From assembly GCA_938028725.1 (NCBI GenBank), contig CALIMH010000007.1, positions 62,001-126,000 on the forward strand: a stretch of 64,000 nt of DNA, read 5' to 3'. How positions within the stretch are numbered: the stretch's first letter is position 1; each line of letters starts with the position of its first letter. Shown here piece after piece: positions 63,601 through 64,000 of the stretch. This DNA is from an uncultured Anaerolineae bacterium. GTDB taxonomy: Bacteria; Chloroflexota; Anaerolineae; J036; Brachytrichaceae. The position numbers and the translations under genes were made by a program. The notes below the pieces were generated by a model. It did no database searches and was not told the origin of the DNA. It worked only from the letters and a program-made list of their open reading frames with translations.

Positions 63601-64000
63601 CGCAGCTCGACCACTGCCTGGCTATGGATGCCGCCGCCGTCTCCCTCCGCTTGGTTGAAGGCGATCAGGCTGTTCGAGATCACCTTATAGGCCGCACCGC
63701 CCACCGTGGCCAAGCCACCGCCGACGCCGCTGATGGCTGTGTTGCCGCGCAGCTCGCTGTTCTGCACCACCAAGCTTGCAGCTTGCTCCCATAGCCCACC
63801 GCCGGCCACATTCGCCGTGTTGGTGAGGATCCGACTGCTCTCGACGACAAGCGCCTCGCTCGACTGGTGGCAGACACCACCGCCGCGGGTCGCTGCTGCG
63901 CTGGTTTGCACGGTCACATTGTGCAACACCAGGCTGCCGCCGCCGCGATTCCGCACACCGCCGCCGCCGCCAAAGCAAGGCTCAGTGCTGGTGCCGGTTT
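60687..64000 (-). CDS. giant beta-helix surface protein with three DUF11 domains (5' end outside window)
   Basis: The frame is open to the right edge, giving more than 1100 residues with no start in view. The N-terminal two thirds (about 61850-64000) are imperfect repeats of about 25-35 residues with GGG/GGGI(Y/W) and NTA/SNT units, as in polymorphic outer-membrane-protein (PMP) and right-handed beta-helix proteins. A choice-of-anchor-Q-like segment (SPAINAASACGASDDQRG, then CDLGAFE) closes it. Three DUF11 modules follow (starts near DLAVSKSAQPVPAL, INLRVTKFATPSPAL, HLVINKGVNTASP). The protein ends in YRIFVPVARKDP, like the C-terminal aromatic-LP-type ends of many Chloroflexota surface proteins. 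It is probably an adhesin or sheath component. Confidence 0.85.
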   Translation of the reverse strand, partial: TGTSTEPCFGGGGGVRNRGGGSLVLHNVTVQTSAAATRGGGVCHQSSEALVVESSRILTNTANVAGGGLWEQAASLVVQNSELRGNTAISGVGGGLATVGGAAYKVISNSLIAFNQAEGDGGGIHSQAVVELRLEDSVVLSNTAGAFVSQPASGGGIWSSGNLVLSNTDVLSNRALVSGTATPPPPPGGGGIYQQADSLHVEGGEISGNEARSLNINVAGGGVWISGTGYFTDTVVEGNRVVRDSASVSAQARGGGIYGVNSALTLTQVLVEANTADGFRANGGGIASTELLGGSSRLVVRESRVVSNTARGDSSVFGSASGGGIEAKVVVLEDAEVSYNLAQGGSAIGGGVASYGALTMTNALVVSNTATASTFGAGGGINTVGQSAFISGTQVLSNTAGRGGGWDNEATSAHMYNSVVRLNRAFYTGPNSKDGGGIYNNSGDALVRSSLIGDNQAGDRGGGAYNSAAGRLAFLDTVIEGNSATNGGGVFNEGRLQVERSAVVGNVVPGAGGGAHNGTGGMLESISSTLRSNSAALGGGLYNGGQAKLAYSALVSNTASSFGGGTYNVAGLESINSTFSGNSAPNGSGLSSVGVTAYLTHTTVASNTGGVGVSVSSGSQVQVAATLLAYNGGGNCDTLLASVGNSLSSDGTCGVAILNTDPLLQPLALNGGPTLNHALSLGSPAINAASACGASDDQRGIPRPQGLACDLGAFERELPDLAVSKSAQPVPALAGQPVTYTVVVTNLSPFAPASGIVLTDALDGDAIFGGVVNSGGFVLSSSTFTQAVFSLSGLPAGASTTLVFTATAPVSGIFTNTVQVASGDVDANPADNVFTITTPVTAAINLRVTKFATPSPALPGQDVFYVVTVKNLGANVATSVVITDVFQGSGAAFVGVSGLSAGVSLQSSSANGVTFTLASLNPLGTAVMIYKVSTSSVGVITNTATASADQAEVDPADNSATVFTPVSHLVINKGVNTASPISGAVAPGGVFTYTLAVTNLGPNTASDITVTDALPAGVGFVSALGFGWTCSESALTVTCTRPTLGVGAAPPIQIVVTAPVTAGLVLTNAATVTSSTYPAVVASNSVAVQVEYRIFVPVARKDP

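Noticed and set aside
62757-63794. Plus-strand open frame of about 345 codons opposite the beta-helix protein
   Set aside because: It mirrors the glycine-rich repeats of the real minus-strand gene and has no ribosome site or recognisable domain.
61800-64000. Repeat region considered as CRISPR or tandem DNA repeat
   Set aside because: The repeats are imperfect at DNA level and keep one reading frame; they encode beta-helix coils.

Overview
The window reads as a chromosomal segment of a G+C-rich, phototrophy-capable member of the Chloroflexota, most likely Anaerolineae-related (the Candidatus Roseilinea type of lineage). That placement is inference. It rests on bchY-bchZ (chlorophyllide a reductase), Pro/Thr-rich lipoproteins with Chloroflexota-style linkers, DUF11/beta-helix surface proteins, Rex, cobalamin-dependent MetH and NMT1-type transporters. 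No rRNA, transposase, integrase, prophage or CRISPR array is visible. The single RNA gene is a tRNA-Thr(CGT).

Layout. 1-5.1 kb: two tandem GT-C-like membrane proteins (the first cut by the window edge), then on the minus strand an SH3-domain secreted protein coupled to an M1 peptidase lipoprotein. 5.1-7.4 kb: a lower-G+C stretch with a HARE-HTH/COG2958 protein and a NYN RNase-like protein with a cold-shock-like tail. 7.6-19.5 kb: a CrtC/AttH-like secreted protein, galE, an unknown protein coupled to an endonuclease III homologue, two tandem SH3-plus-SGNH-like secreted proteins, a fucose isomerase-like enzyme, MgtC, a photolyase-geranylgeranyl reductase operon and dps. 19.8-28.8 kb: murE, then a probable glucosylglycerate module (universal-stress/GpgS fusion, two GT4 enzymes, a GH13_18 sugar phosphorylase) with a divergent phosphoglycerate mutase. 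28.9-35.4 kb: an NMT1-type ABC transporter with a luciferase-like monooxygenase and a dihydropyrimidinase, pointing to uptake and opening of a pyrimidine- or hydantoin-like ring.

35.5-47.6 kb: metH, rex, a CPBP protease, a GH13 lipoprotein, DUF971, a DUF402-CinA fusion, the tRNA, moaB, a class V aminotransferase and dppBC-like permeases. 47.8-56.3 kb: a peptide-type binding protein, an alpha/beta hydrolase, an ArgD-like aminotransferase, DUF169, an ICMT-like methyltransferase, bchZ and bchY. 56.5-60.6 kb: a complete Fbp-type iron (or similar) ABC transporter. 60.7-64.0 kb: a very long beta-helix/DUF11 surface protein that runs off the right edge.

A theme across the window is gene starts without Shine-Dalgarno sequences that lie 6-9 nt after a TANNNT-like -10 box (TACACT, TACAAT, TATGAT and others). 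This suggests widespread leaderless transcription for the first genes of transcription units. Several genes inside operons and several first genes with longer leaders (bchY, bchZ, dps, binding proteins, hydantoinase) carry clear GGAGG sites. Several starts below were moved inward on this evidence.
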